Source of the DNA: DASSHC01 sp035693105 | Lineage (GTDB): Bacteria; Chloroflexota; Chloroflexia; Thermomicrobiales; Thermomicrobiaceae | Length of the DNA stretch: 14,939 nt | Reading direction: 5' to 3' | Assembly (NCBI GenBank): GCA_035693105.1 | Contig: DASSHC010000460.1 | Coordinates: 1 to 14,939, forward strand | Part shown: positions 1 through 5,970 of the stretch, in pieces | How the letters are laid out: each line of letters starts with the position of its first letter | Numbering within the stretch: the stretch's first letter is position 1 | The notes under the pieces: model-generated | What the model was told of the DNA's origin: nothing | What the model saw: the letters and a program-made list of their open reading frames with translations, nothing else | The model's database searches: none | Translations under genes and position numbers: made by a program

Positions 1-246
1 CAGAGACGGTCCTTGGAACTTGTGCAGAATGTCGGGCTTAATGGCGTTGTACGGCGCGAGCGTGGGGCCCAGGAGCGACATGAAGATAAAGATGGCGATA
101 ATGACCAGCGCCACGATGTTCAGCGGACTGTCGCTCGCGAAGCTGCGCAGGAAGTAGCGCAGGCCAGTGCGGCTCTTGACGCGAGCGCCCGCTGAGCTGA
201 GTTGCTCGTCCGCGCCGAGGCCGGTTGCGGTGTCCTGGATGCTCAT
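1..246 (-). CDS. ABC transporter permease, DppC/OppC type (N-terminal part, cut by window edge)
   Basis: Inner-membrane permease subunit of a peptide/nickel/opine-type ABC importer. Only the first 82 codons are inside the window. The protein has a polar N-terminal tail of about 40 residues, then a first membrane helix (LNIVALVIIAIFIFMSLLGP, from about residue 42), then the APYN segment typical of the DppC/OppC N-terminal domain. Its ATG overlaps the stop codon of the preceding permease gene as ATGA (243-246), so the two are translationally coupled and the pair should form the heterodimeric membrane channel. The substrate cannot be told from this fragment; dipeptides, oligopeptides, nickel and glycosides are all possible. 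The ATPase and binding-protein genes are expected beyond the left edge. Confidence 0.85.
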   Translation of the reverse strand, partial: MSIQDTATGLGADEQLSSAGARVKSRTGLRYFLRSFASDSPLNIVALVIIAIFIFMSLLGPTLAPYNAIKPDILHKFQGPSL

Positions 247-1253
247 GAGGTCTTGATCCTTGGATCCATCAACACATAGGCGATATCGACCAGCATATTC
301 ATCAGCACGTATGCGAAGCCGATCACCAACGTGACCGAGATGACCGCGTTGTAGTCGAACGTCTGAATCGCCTGGAAGGCGTAGCGGCCGATGCCCGGCC
401 AGGAGAAGATGATCTCCACCAGCACGGCGCCGCCCATCAGCAGGCCGATCTGCATGCCGATCACCGTGATGGTGGGCAGCAGCGCATTCTTCAGCGCGTG
501 CCGCATGATGATGACGCGACTGGCCAGCCCTTTCGACTGCGCCGTGCGGATGTAGTCCTGCCCGAGTACTTCCAGCATGCCCGCGCGTGCCATGCGCGTC
601 ACGATGGCCATCGAGCCAAGCCCCAGCACGAAGGCGGGCATGATCAGGTACCTCAAAGCGGTAAAGAAGAGGCCGATGTTCCCCGTTAGCAGGGCGTCGA
701 CGGTGTAGAGCGTGGTGATGGTGTGCGGCGGGCTCACCCCGATCGGCAGCCTCTGCCCGTCCGGCAGGAGACCGAGTTTGGCAAAGAGGAGGTATTGCAG
801 CATCAGCCCCAGCCAGAATGAGGGCATCGAGAGGCCGAGCACGGAGATCACCCGGCCGATACCGTCGATGATGGAGTTACGCCGGGTGGCCGAGATCACG
901 CCGAGCGGCACGCCCACCAGGATCGCGAAGATCATGGCGTAGAGGGTCAACTCGACCGTCGCCGGCAGATATTGCTTGAGATCCTGGGAGACGGGACGCT
1001 GCGACGAGAGCGACTCGCCGAAATTGAACTGCACCACACCGGTGACGTAGTGGATGTACTGTTCGCCCAGCGGCTGATCGAGCCCGTAGTCGTGGCGAAT
1101 CTTCTGGACGGCTTCCGGGCTGGCGCGCGGCCCGGCGATCATGCGTGCCGGGTCGCTGGGCACCACGTGCGACAGCACGAAGGTGACGCCGGAGAGTGCG
1201 ATCAGCACGAATACCAAAAAGAACAAACGGCGGATGATGAGACTGGTAACCAC
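243..1253 (-). CDS. ABC transporter permease, DppB/OppB type
   Basis: First membrane subunit of a Dpp/Opp-family importer, 336 residues from the chosen start and normal for DppB. After the start comes an N-terminal helix (about residues 4-28), then the DppB-typical VVPSDPAR and YGLDQPLGEQY segments. The BPD transport domain follows from about residue 100 with some five further helices. The cytoplasmic coupling (EAA) loop lies around residues 231-260 (GQDYIRTAQSKGL to NALLP), and the C-terminus is LMDPRIKTS. I chose the GTG at 1253 because AAAGG precedes it at about 6 nt and the next residues start the helix. An ATG at 1280 is possible but has no good ribosome site. The frame stays open to 1448, but the extra residues are low-complexity and unlike the family. 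The operon runs on to the DppC-type gene with an ATGA overlap. No binding-protein gene precedes it. Confidence 0.9.
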   Translation of the reverse strand: MVTSLIIRRLFFLVFVLIALSGVTFVLSHVVPSDPARMIAGPRASPEAVQKIRHDYGLDQPLGEQYIHYVTGVVQFNFGESLSSQRPVSQDLKQYLPATVELTLYAMIFAILVGVPLGVISATRRNSIIDGIGRVISVLGLSMPSFWLGLMLQYLLFAKLGLLPDGQRLPIGVSPPHTITTLYTVDALLTGNIGLFFTALRYLIMPAFVLGLGSMAIVTRMARAGMLEVLGQDYIRTAQSKGLASRVIIMRHALKNALLPTITVIGMQIGLLMGGAVLVEIIFSWPGIGRYAFQAIQTFDYNAVISVTLVIGFAYVLMNMLVDIAYVLMDPRIKTS

Positions 1254-1414
1254 CACGTCCCTTTCTCTGCGTCGCGTCATCTCGAAGCGGGCGAGTGTTG
1301 GATGCGGTCCTGGTGCGCCCTGAGATCGGTCTGCTTCGCGGGATGCCGCGAACGACGACTCCCGCGAAAAGCCTATTCGCCCCGCACACGCGGTATGCAT
1401 TGAGGTCCGTGTCG

Positions 1415-1426
1415 GTCTCTTGAGAC
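1415..1426. promoter_or_regulatory. Inverted repeat at the permease operon start (possible operator)
   Basis: GTCTC-TT-GAGAC, with 5-bp arms and a 2-bp centre, lies at about +2 to +13 of the predicted permease transcript. That position suits a repressor. Short arms could occur by chance, and no regulator gene is adjacent. Confidence 0.3.
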
Positions 1427-1434
1427 TGGTCAAA

Positions 1435-1464
1435 ACTCTAACCGGCACCCGCCGCGGCTGTCAA
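1435..1464 (-). promoter_or_regulatory. Sigma-70/A promoter of the ABC permease operon
   Basis: On the minus strand there is a perfect -35 TTGACA (1459-1464), an 18-nt spacer and a -10 TAGAGT (1435-1440, 4 of 6). The start point would be near 1428, giving a leader of about 175 nt before the GTG at 1253. Stretch 1254-1571 has no gene: it holds this leader and promoter, then the tRNA promoter facing the other way. Confidence 0.6.
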
Positions 1465-1495
1465 CACATCGCCGGGAGATCATTCCGGCCATTCC

Positions 1496-1525
1496 TTGAA
1501 GGGCCTTGGCGAATCATGATAGAAT
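1496..1525 (+). promoter_or_regulatory. Promoter of the tRNA cluster, extended -10
   Basis: -35 TTGAAG (1496-1501), an 18-nt spacer and -10 TAGAAT (1520-1525), preceded by TG at 1517-1518 as an extended -10 element. The predicted start is near 1532, about 40 nt before the first tRNA. It points away from the permease promoter; the two -35 regions are about 30 nt apart. Confidence 0.65.
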
Positions 1526-1571
1526 TCGGGGCGCTGGCGGACGAACAGAGGCCGCTATACGAAACCCAGAT

Positions 1572-1647
1572 GCGCCCGTAGCTCAGCGGATAGAGCGTTT
1601 GGTTGCGGACCAAAAGGTCGGGGGTTCAAGTCCCTCCGGGCGTACCA
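1572..1647 (+). tRNA. tRNA-Arg, anticodon GCG
   Basis: Complete 76-nt cloverleaf with encoded CCA (1645-1647). The acceptor stem GCGCCCG pairs with CGGGCGT (first pair G-U). The D stem is GCTC/GAGC. The anticodon stem TTTGG/CCAAA encloses the loop TTGCGGA. The T arm is GGGGG-TTCAAGT-CCCTC. The anticodon at 1605-1607 reads GCG, for codon CGC. A20 in the D loop and C35 fit arginine identity. The body resembles bacterial tRNA-Arg(CCG), which also begins GCGCCCGTAGCTCAG. GCG is unusual because bacteria normally read CGC with an inosine-modified ACG tRNA. Confidence 0.93.
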
Positions 1648-1709
1648 GCCACAGTGCAGGGTCGCGGGCCCTGCATTCGTGTGTCCGGGCTGCCACAACC
1701 GAATACCGG

Positions 1710-1800
1710 GGAGAGGTGTCCGAGTGGTTGAAGGTGCCGATCTCGAAAATCGGTGGGCGTGATGAGCGTCCCGTGGGTTCGAATCCCACCCTCTCCGCCA
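1710..1800 (+). tRNA. tRNA-Ser, anticodon CGA
   Basis: 91-nt class II tRNA with encoded CCA. The acceptor stem GGAGAGG/CCTCTCC and anticodon stem CCGAT/ATCGG enclose the loop CTCGAAA. The anticodon CGA (1744-1746) reads UCG. The long variable arm (around 1754-1772) and the G73 discriminator are both serine features. The T arm is GTGGG-TTCGAAT-CCCAC. It follows the tRNA-Arg by 62 nt without a visible promoter of its own, so the cluster is probably one transcript. Confidence 0.96.
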
Positions 1801-1808
1801 ACACATTT

Positions 1809-1898
1809 GGAAGGGTCGCATAGTTTGGCCGAGTGCGCGCGACTGGAAATCGCGTAGGCGTGATGAGCGCCTCGAGGGTTCGAATCCCTCCCCTTCCG
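1809..1898 (+). tRNA. tRNA-Ser, anticodon GGA (CCA not encoded)
   Basis: Class II tRNA starting 8 nt after tRNA-Ser(CGA). The acceptor stem GGAAGGG/CCCTTCC (1809-1815 with 1891-1897) and anticodon stem CGCGA/TCGCG enclose CTGGAAA. The anticodon GGA (1845-1847) reads UCC/UCU. The T arm is GAGGG-TTCGAAT-CCCTC. The D arm is loose: a 3-bp stem GCA/TGC around a 13-nt loop that still has AG and GG. The 3' end after G73 is CCG, so CCA must be added enzymatically, unlike its two neighbours. Its variable arm shares 13 nt with that of the other serine tRNA. Confidence 0.93.
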
Positions 1899-1929
1899 CC
1901 GGAAGCTGAATCATGTGAACTCCGTCCCC

Positions 1930-1961
1930 ACGCGGCGCTCATGCACGAGGCGCCGCGTTTT
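1930..1961 (+). terminator. Intrinsic terminator of the tRNA cluster
   Basis: Perfect 9-bp stem ACGCGGCGC (1930-1938) with GCGCCGCGT (1950-1958) around an 11-nt loop, followed by TTTT (1958-1961). It lies 31 nt after the last tRNA. Confidence 0.75.
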
Positions 1962-2102
1962 GCGTCTCCCGGGCCCCCATCCTCACGCGGCCCCGGTCCG
2001 GCGCTGCGATCCCTGCGTGTCGTTCCATCATGTTGTCAGCAGTCAGTGAGCATTGGCGCCGCCGCCGACCCAGGAGACGATCCCGATACGCCGCTGAGCC
2101 TG

Positions 2103-2111
2103 TGCTAGACT
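2103..2111 (+). promoter_or_regulatory. Possible extended -10 promoter for the nucleotidyltransferase gene
   Basis: TGC-TAGACT (2103-2111) fits an extended -10 element, with no recognisable -35 at 17-18 nt. The start would be near 2118, about 58 nt before the GTG at 2176. The rest of 1962-2175 shows nothing clear. Confidence 0.35.
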
Positions 2112-2175
2112 GCCGCGACCGGCCGGTACAACGATCGGCAATGCCACCGCCGATCACGACACCAGGAGCGGCAGC

Positions 2176-2658
2176 GTGGACGAGAACGAGCAGCGGATCG
2201 CGGCGGCGTTGGCCTGGATTGTCAGCGCGTTGGAACGACACCAGGTGCCGCATCAGCTTGTTGGCGGTCTGGCGGCCCGCGCCCATGGCGCGACGCGTGA
2301 GTTGGTCGACATCGACTTCTACGCGCCCCTCGACAAAGCCACGACCCTGCTCGACGAGATCCGGCCATACATCACCTGGGGACCGCGACACCACCGCAGC
2401 AGCTCGTGGGATCTCGTGTTTGTGAAAATCGATTACAACGGACAAAGGATCGAAATCGGCGACACGTCGTCGCGGCCGAAGTTCTTTAGCCGGCGGGACG
2501 GATGCTGGCTGGACCAGCGCATTGACTACGATCGCGCCACCGCGATCCCGATCCTCGGCGTCGTGGTGCCGGTCATGCCGAAGGACGAACTCATCGACTA
2601 CAAGTCCGCGCTTCAGCGGGATGTCGATTGGATCGATATCGAGCAGCTCTCCGGCTGA
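2176..2658 (+). CDS. Small nucleotidyltransferase-like protein (Gly-Gly...Asp-x-Asp)
   Basis: 160-residue soluble protein. An N-terminal helix is followed by LVGGLAARAHGATRELVDID (about residues 28-47). This has the GG turn (30-31) and paired acidic residues D45 and D47 of the nucleotidyltransferase fold used by minimal nucleotidyltransferases, aminoglycoside nucleotidyltransferases and AbiEii-type toxins. Basic and aromatic stretches follow (PRHHRSSSWD, KFFSRRDG), and the C-terminal PKDELIDYKSALQRDVDWID is typical of such stand-alone proteins, where a Lys often follows the sheet. The GTG start is supported by AGGAG (2164-2168) 7 nt upstream. What it modifies is unknown. No partner antitoxin or HEPN gene sits beside it, so a toxin-antitoxin role is not supported. 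An alpha/beta hydrolase gene follows after 83 nt and may share its transcript. Confidence 0.7.
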   Translation: MDENEQRIAAALAWIVSALERHQVPHQLVGGLAARAHGATRELVDIDFYAPLDKATTLLDEIRPYITWGPRHHRSSSWDLVFVKIDYNGQRIEIGDTSSRPKFFSRRDGCWLDQRIDYDRATAIPILGVVVPVMPKDELIDYKSALQRDVDWIDIEQLSG

Positions 2659-2741
2659 TCTGTCAGACAGGAGCGGGCTGCTACGACTGGGCCAACGACG
2701 CTTGAAGGCGCAAGATCATCAGGATCGGGTGGGGGAGGCGA

Positions 2742-3437
2742 ATGCCCATTGTCCAGGCCAACGGCATCCGCATGTATTACGAGTTGCACGGCGAAGGCCC
2801 GCCGCTGGTGTGGATCAATGGCCTGGGCGCCGATATCACCGAGTCCGCGCCGATCACCCGCCGGCTCGCTCGGCGGTTCCGGGTGCTGGCCTTCGACAAC
2901 CGTGGTGCCGGCCGGAGCGACAAGCCGGACCAGCCGTTTACCGTCGAGGTGATGGCGGATGACACCGCCGCGCTCATGCGCACGGTAGGACTGCAACACG
3001 CGAATGTGGCCGGAATCTCGCTGGGTGGCCGCGTCGCGCTGGCGCTGGCGCTGCGGCACCCTGAGCTGGTTCGGCGCCTGGCACTGATCTCCACCGCGGC
3101 CAGGAGTCCCAAGCGGTGGCGAAGCGCGCGGCTCCTCAACATCCTTGCCTACCTGCCGATCTTTCGCGGCCAGTACGCGCCGCCACAGTATGCCCTGGTC
3201 CGGCAGCGCGAGGCATCCCTGTCCTTCGATTGCAGCCGGCAGTTGAGCCAGATCCACGTGCCCACGCTTATCGTGCACGGCAAGAAGGATCACCTGATCC
3301 CCTATGCGCTCGCCAAGGAGCTGCACGCCGGGATCTATGGATCCTCGATGATCACGGCCAACGGGGGCCACCTGTTCCTCTTCATGCGGGGCCGAGAAGG
3401 GTATATCGACGCGATCGCCGCGTTTTTGAGCACGTAG
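2742..3437 (+). CDS. Alpha/beta hydrolase
   Basis: 231-residue hydrolase of the esterase/haloperoxidase-like alpha/beta fold. The catalytic triad is visible: nucleophile Ser93 in the elbow G-I-S-L-G (91-95), acid Asp183 in VHGKKDHLIP, and base His210 in NGGHLF. FDNRGAGRSDKP (51-62) is the family's typical turn after strand 4, and WINGLGAD (24-31) replaces the usual HG of the oxyanion region. The cap between about 120 and 170 is very short, so the protein is smaller than the usual 260-290 residues and the active site may be open. The start is supported by GGGGGAGG just before the ATG. The substrate cannot be predicted. It ends 58 nt from the convergent lipoprotein gene; that gap shows no clear terminator. 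Confidence 0.85.
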   Translation: MPIVQANGIRMYYELHGEGPPLVWINGLGADITESAPITRRLARRFRVLAFDNRGAGRSDKPDQPFTVEVMADDTAALMRTVGLQHANVAGISLGGRVALALALRHPELVRRLALISTAARSPKRWRSARLLNILAYLPIFRGQYAPPQYALVRQREASLSFDCSRQLSQIHVPTLIVHGKKDHLIPYALAKELHAGIYGSSMITANGGHLFLFMRGREGYIDAIAAFLST

Positions 3438-3495
3438 TTCCGGCTGGCTGCGTCGCACCGTTTCCACGCGACCCGACTGACGCCCTCCGGCCCCG

Positions 3496-4476
3496 TTACG
3501 GCAAATCAACCAGCGCAATCGGCGTCGCGGCGGGCGAGGTCGGCATGCTCGGCGTGCCGCTGGGCGATAGCGGTGCGGGGCTCCACCAGCCGATGGAGAA
3601 GCCGCTTGCGGCGTCGAAGGCGAAGAAGACATCGTCGATGTGGCAGCCGCCCGGGATGGAGCACGGCGGCGTGAAACCGGCGTCGCGGAACTCCAGTTCC
3701 CAGATGGGCGCGTTCGGATCCAAGGGCACGGTGGATTGTGTGCCGGTTTGACCCTGCTCGGTGCGCCATTGTTGGACTGTCAGCAGGCGCAGGCTGACGA
3801 GGCGCCCCTGAGTGCTTCCCTCACTGCGGAGGTAGCCGAACCCCGCGTCGATGGCTTGCGCTATCGTGTTCAGCGCGGCGGGCGGAGAGAGGGGCAGCGA
3901 GGCCGGCGTGGGTGTCACGGAGAAGCGGCCGCTGCCGAGGAAGCCGGAGGCAACATGCCCGTCGCTGGCCGCCAGCACGACGACCGCCGCCGAGGACGTG
4001 CCACAGCCGGCGCTCGCTGTACCTGGCGGCGGGGCGGGGCAGCTTGGGATGGGGAAGGTGCCGGCGAGATCCACCCACCAGACGACCTGGCTGGGGTCCT
4101 CGTGATCCGGACCGGGTTCATAGCCCTCGGCCGCCCAGGCGTCGCCGAGCGTCATCGGCCCGACATGGATCACCTGCTGAACCGTGTTCTGGGGCTGCGC
4201 GCGGGCGAGCGCCAGCGCCCGTCCGGCGGCTTCCTCCGCCGTGCGGATAGGTCCGGTCGTGGGTGGCGGGGTGGCTTCGGCGGTCTGGGGTATGGGCGAG
4301 GCCGGTAGTGGCGTCGCGGTTGCCGCTGGACTCGCGACACCAGCGGCCACTGTGACGCTGGTGACTGCCGGCGAGCGTGCCGGCTCTCCAATCGCGTGAC
4401 CCTGTCCGCAGCCGCTGCCCAGCAGCCCGACGATTGCCACCAGCACGATTCCGCAGCGCCACGTCCACACTTCCAT
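3496..4476 (-). CDS. Predicted secreted lipoprotein of unknown function
   Basis: I recognise no family. From the ATG at 4476 it is 326 residues. A short basic start is followed by a hydrophobic core (GIVLVAIVGLLGSGC) with Cys23 as probable lipidation site. The residue at -3 is Gly, weaker than the usual Leu but allowed. A Pro/Ala/Thr-rich linker (about 30-85) follows, then a folded region of about 220 residues with two cysteine pairs (SCPAPPPGTASAGC and CSIPGGC) that could form disulfides outside the cell. It ends in a Pro/Ser/Thr-rich tail. GGAAGGAG stands 1 nt before this ATG and 7 nt before a GTG at 4470, so the GTG may be the true start; either keeps the signal peptide. The frame stays open to 4566, but that extension lacks a ribosome site. 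It lies 117 nt after the membrane protein gene on the same strand. Confidence 0.65.
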   Translation of the reverse strand: MEVWTWRCGIVLVAIVGLLGSGCGQGHAIGEPARSPAVTSVTVAAGVASPAATATPLPASPIPQTAEATPPPTTGPIRTAEEAAGRALALARAQPQNTVQQVIHVGPMTLGDAWAAEGYEPGPDHEDPSQVVWWVDLAGTFPIPSCPAPPPGTASAGCGTSSAAVVVLAASDGHVASGFLGSGRFSVTPTPASLPLSPPAALNTIAQAIDAGFGYLRSEGSTQGRLVSLRLLTVQQWRTEQGQTGTQSTVPLDPNAPIWELEFRDAGFTPPCSIPGGCHIDDVFFAFDAASGFSIGWWSPAPLSPSGTPSMPTSPAATPIALVDLP

Positions 4477-4512
4477 GCTCCTTCCGGCATGGTTCGTTCC
4501 CCTACAGTGTGG

Positions 4513-4640
4513 ACGTTCGCGACCGGCGAGCGGTTCCATATGCCGGCTGGCCGGGGGACCGCTCATCCACCGGCCCGGCTGATTCCGAATCCGTCACGAG
4601 ATGGCGGCGCGGTCATGATCACGTTCGCGATAGGCGAGCG
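4513..4640. repeat. Pair of 20-bp direct repeats, 108 bp apart
   Basis: ACGTTCGCGACCGGCGAGCG (4513-4532) and ACGTTCGCGATAGGCGAGCG (4621-4640) match at 18 of 20 positions. The first is in the leader of the lipoprotein gene, the second inside the 3' end of the membrane protein gene. No function is evident. Confidence 0.5.
4542..4579 (-). other. GC-rich imperfect hairpin between two minus-strand genes
   Basis: GCCGGCTGGCCGG (4542-4554) can pair with CCGGCCCGGC (4570-4579) with a bulge. It lies 15 nt after the membrane protein stop and upstream of the lipoprotein gene. There is no T tract after it on the minus strand, so it is not a standard terminator. Confidence 0.3.
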
Positions 4641-5007
4641 CGGCGATCAGCAGCCCGACGATGAAATACAGCGCTTGCAGGCCGATCATCACGCCGCCGT
4701 GCGAGCCGACGATCAGCACCTCGCCCACGATCCAACCGAGCATGATCACGCCAGCCCAGAGCGATGCCGCCATCGCCCACGAAGCGTGACGTAGGCTCGC
4801 GACGAGGGCGATCAACTGGCTGCCCCCGACGACGACACCGAGGATGAGCCCCGGCACGGTGTAGCTGGTGAAGGGGGTGCCTGCCAGCCAGTCGAGCGGG
4901 AACTCGAGTCCGCCGCCGGCGAGGCCGATGCCACCCCCGATCGCGCTGATGGCGGCGAATGCTTCTAAAGCCACCAGGCCGCTGTGCTGCCGCTGACGCA
5001 TACGCAT
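4594..5007 (-). CDS. Four-helix membrane protein of unknown function
   Basis: 137-residue integral membrane protein with a short basic N-terminus (MRMRQRQHS), four predicted helices (about residues 11-31, 48-69, 74-98 and 103-123) and a charged C-terminal tail (YRERDHDRAAIS). Helix 1 is glycine-rich (GGGIGLAGGG). I see no catalytic or transporter motif and do not recognise a named family. Small Gly/Ala-rich four-helix proteins like this are common as uncharacterised DUF proteins. The ATG at 5007 is chosen because AAGGAG lies 7 nt upstream. The frame is open to 5055, but that extension lacks support. A lipoprotein gene follows on the same strand. Stretch 5008-5174 has no gene; a TACACT at 5087-5092 could be a -10 element for this gene but has no good -35. 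Confidence 0.7.
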   Translation of the reverse strand: MRMRQRQHSGLVALEAFAAISAIGGGIGLAGGGLEFPLDWLAGTPFTSYTVPGLILGVVVGGSQLIALVASLRHASWAMAASLWAGVIMLGWIVGEVLIVGSHGGVMIGLQALYFIVGLLIAALAYRERDHDRAAIS

Positions 5008-5174
5008 GGCAGTGCTCCTTGCCTCGGCTGGGTCGTGCGCGCCCCGGGCTTCCATGGCCCCTGGCAGTCGGCTTCCAGTCAGTCCGAGTGTAGGAGATCC
5101 GCCATCGCGAGCCTGTCTCAGTCGGCTGGCAACGGCGACAACTTCGTGTCAATCGGCGGATCCGTGCACACGAA

Positions 5175-5200
5175 GCGGCCCGGAGCACGCTCCGAGCCGC
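5175..5200 (-). terminator. Terminator hairpin of the suf operon
   Basis: GCGGCCCGGAGC (5175-5186) pairs with GCTCCGAGCCGC (5189-5200), a 12-bp stem in which the single mismatch is a G-U pair in the minus-strand RNA. It starts 18 nt after the sufT stop. On the minus strand it is followed by TTCGTGTG, a weak T tract, so termination may be partial. Confidence 0.6.
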
Positions 5201-5218
5201 GAGTCGTCAGTGGATTGT

Positions 5219-5536
5219 CTACCAGATGCCCAGCTCGTCCTTGGCTTCCTCGGACATCATGTCGGGGGTCCAGGGTGGGCTCCAGACGAGGTTGACGCCG
5301 ATCTCGCCCAACTCCGGCAACTCGCCCAGGGCGCGGTTGACCTCCTGCATGATGACCGGCCCCAGCGGGCAGCCCATCGAGGTCAGAGTCATGGTGATCA
5401 GGACGCCGGTCTTGCCGTCGTCCTCTTCAAGATCGACGTCGTAGACCAGACCGAGATCGACGATGTTGACGCCGATCTCCGGGTCGTAGACCTCCTTCAG
5501 CGCCTCGCGCACCTCATCCGCGCTAAAGCTCGCCAT
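5219..5536 (-). CDS. sufT: SufT, MIP18/DUF59-family Fe-S cluster maturation factor
   Basis: 105-residue single-domain MIP18 (DUF59, PaaD-like) protein. Family features are YDPEIGVNIVDLGLVYDV (17-34) with the DPE signature, the TMTLTSMGCPLGP block with conserved Cys56, and the C-terminal VWSPPWTPDMMSEEAKDELG. Proteins of this family help assemble or deliver Fe-S clusters to target enzymes, and SufT is the form found at the end of suf operons. AGGAG lies about 6 nt before the ATG. It starts 18 nt after the sufU stop and is the last gene of the operon, just before a hairpin. Its place here makes the Suf role much more likely than a role in phenylacetate oxidation. Confidence 0.93.
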   Translation of the reverse strand: MASFSADEVREALKEVYDPEIGVNIVDLGLVYDVDLEEDDGKTGVLITMTLTSMGCPLGPVIMQEVNRALGELPELGEIGVNLVWSPPWTPDMMSEEAKDELGIW

Positions 5537-5554
5537 GTGGTACTCCTGTCACCT

Positions 5555-5968
5555 TCACGGTTGCTCTTCCCCGTTACCTGGTTCGTCCTGATGCGGCCAA
5601 TCGGTGATGCCGTAGGCGCCCGACTTCAGCACCTTGAGGCCGAGCAGGGCGCACTTGACTCGTGCCGGGCTGATCGGCACCCCCAACTCGTCGAGCATCT
5701 CCTGGGCCGTCAGCGCGCGCACCGCCTCCAGCGGCTCGCCCAGCATCAGCTCGGTCAGCATCGAGGCCGCCGCCTGGCTGATGGCACAGCCGCGCCCGCT
5801 GAACTTGATGTCGGCGATCTTGCCGTCGGCCACCTTGACATCGATGCGCACGCGGTCGCCGCAGAGCGGGTTGGTGTCCTCATAGGTGATGTCGGCGTGC
5901 TCCAGCGTGCCGAAGTTGCGCGGGTGGCGTGAGTGATCCAGAATTTGCTCGCGATAGATGTCGGCCAC
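5555..5968 (-). CDS. sufU: SufU, Fe-S assembly sulfur-transfer protein
   Basis: 137-residue IscU/NifU-N fold protein that accepts persulfide from SufS and hands it to SufBCD. Three cysteines are in place: Cys36 and Asp38 in NPLCGD, Cys61 in GRGCAISQAAASML, and Cys106 in ARVKCALLGLKVL. Lys, not His, precedes the third Cys, which marks SufU rather than scaffold IscU. The gap Cys61-Cys106 is 45 residues, close to IscU and shorter than the roughly 62 I recall for Bacillus SufU, so the usual insertion is missing. The GTG start has GGAG about 7 nt upstream inside the sufS end and lies 2 nt after the sufS stop, which implies coupled translation. The tail (DEPGNGEEQP) is acidic. Confidence 0.94.
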   Translation of the reverse strand: MADIYREQILDHSRHPRNFGTLEHADITYEDTNPLCGDRVRIDVKVADGKIADIKFSGRGCAISQAAASMLTELMLGEPLEAVRALTAQEMLDELGVPISPARVKCALLGLKVLKSGAYGITDWPHQDEPGNGEEQP

Positions 5969-5970
5969 AA

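Noticed and set aside
1254..1448. N-terminal extension of the DppB-type permease to a 401-residue protein
   Set aside because: The extra residues are unlike the family, have no ribosome site, and cover the predicted promoter and start of transcription.
1506..1942. Open frames across the tRNA cluster on both strands
   Set aside because: They only translate tRNA sequence; peptides such as GWDSNPRD and GSNPTLSA are known artefacts of reading tRNA genes.
3438..3495. GTCGC...GCGAC hairpin as a bidirectional terminator between the hydrolase and lipoprotein genes
   Set aside because: Only 5 pairs with an 11-nt loop and no T tract on either strand.
3640..4308. Plus-strand frame opposite the lipoprotein gene
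   Set aside because: It is an antisense shadow. The minus-strand frame has a signal peptide, lipobox and ribosome site.
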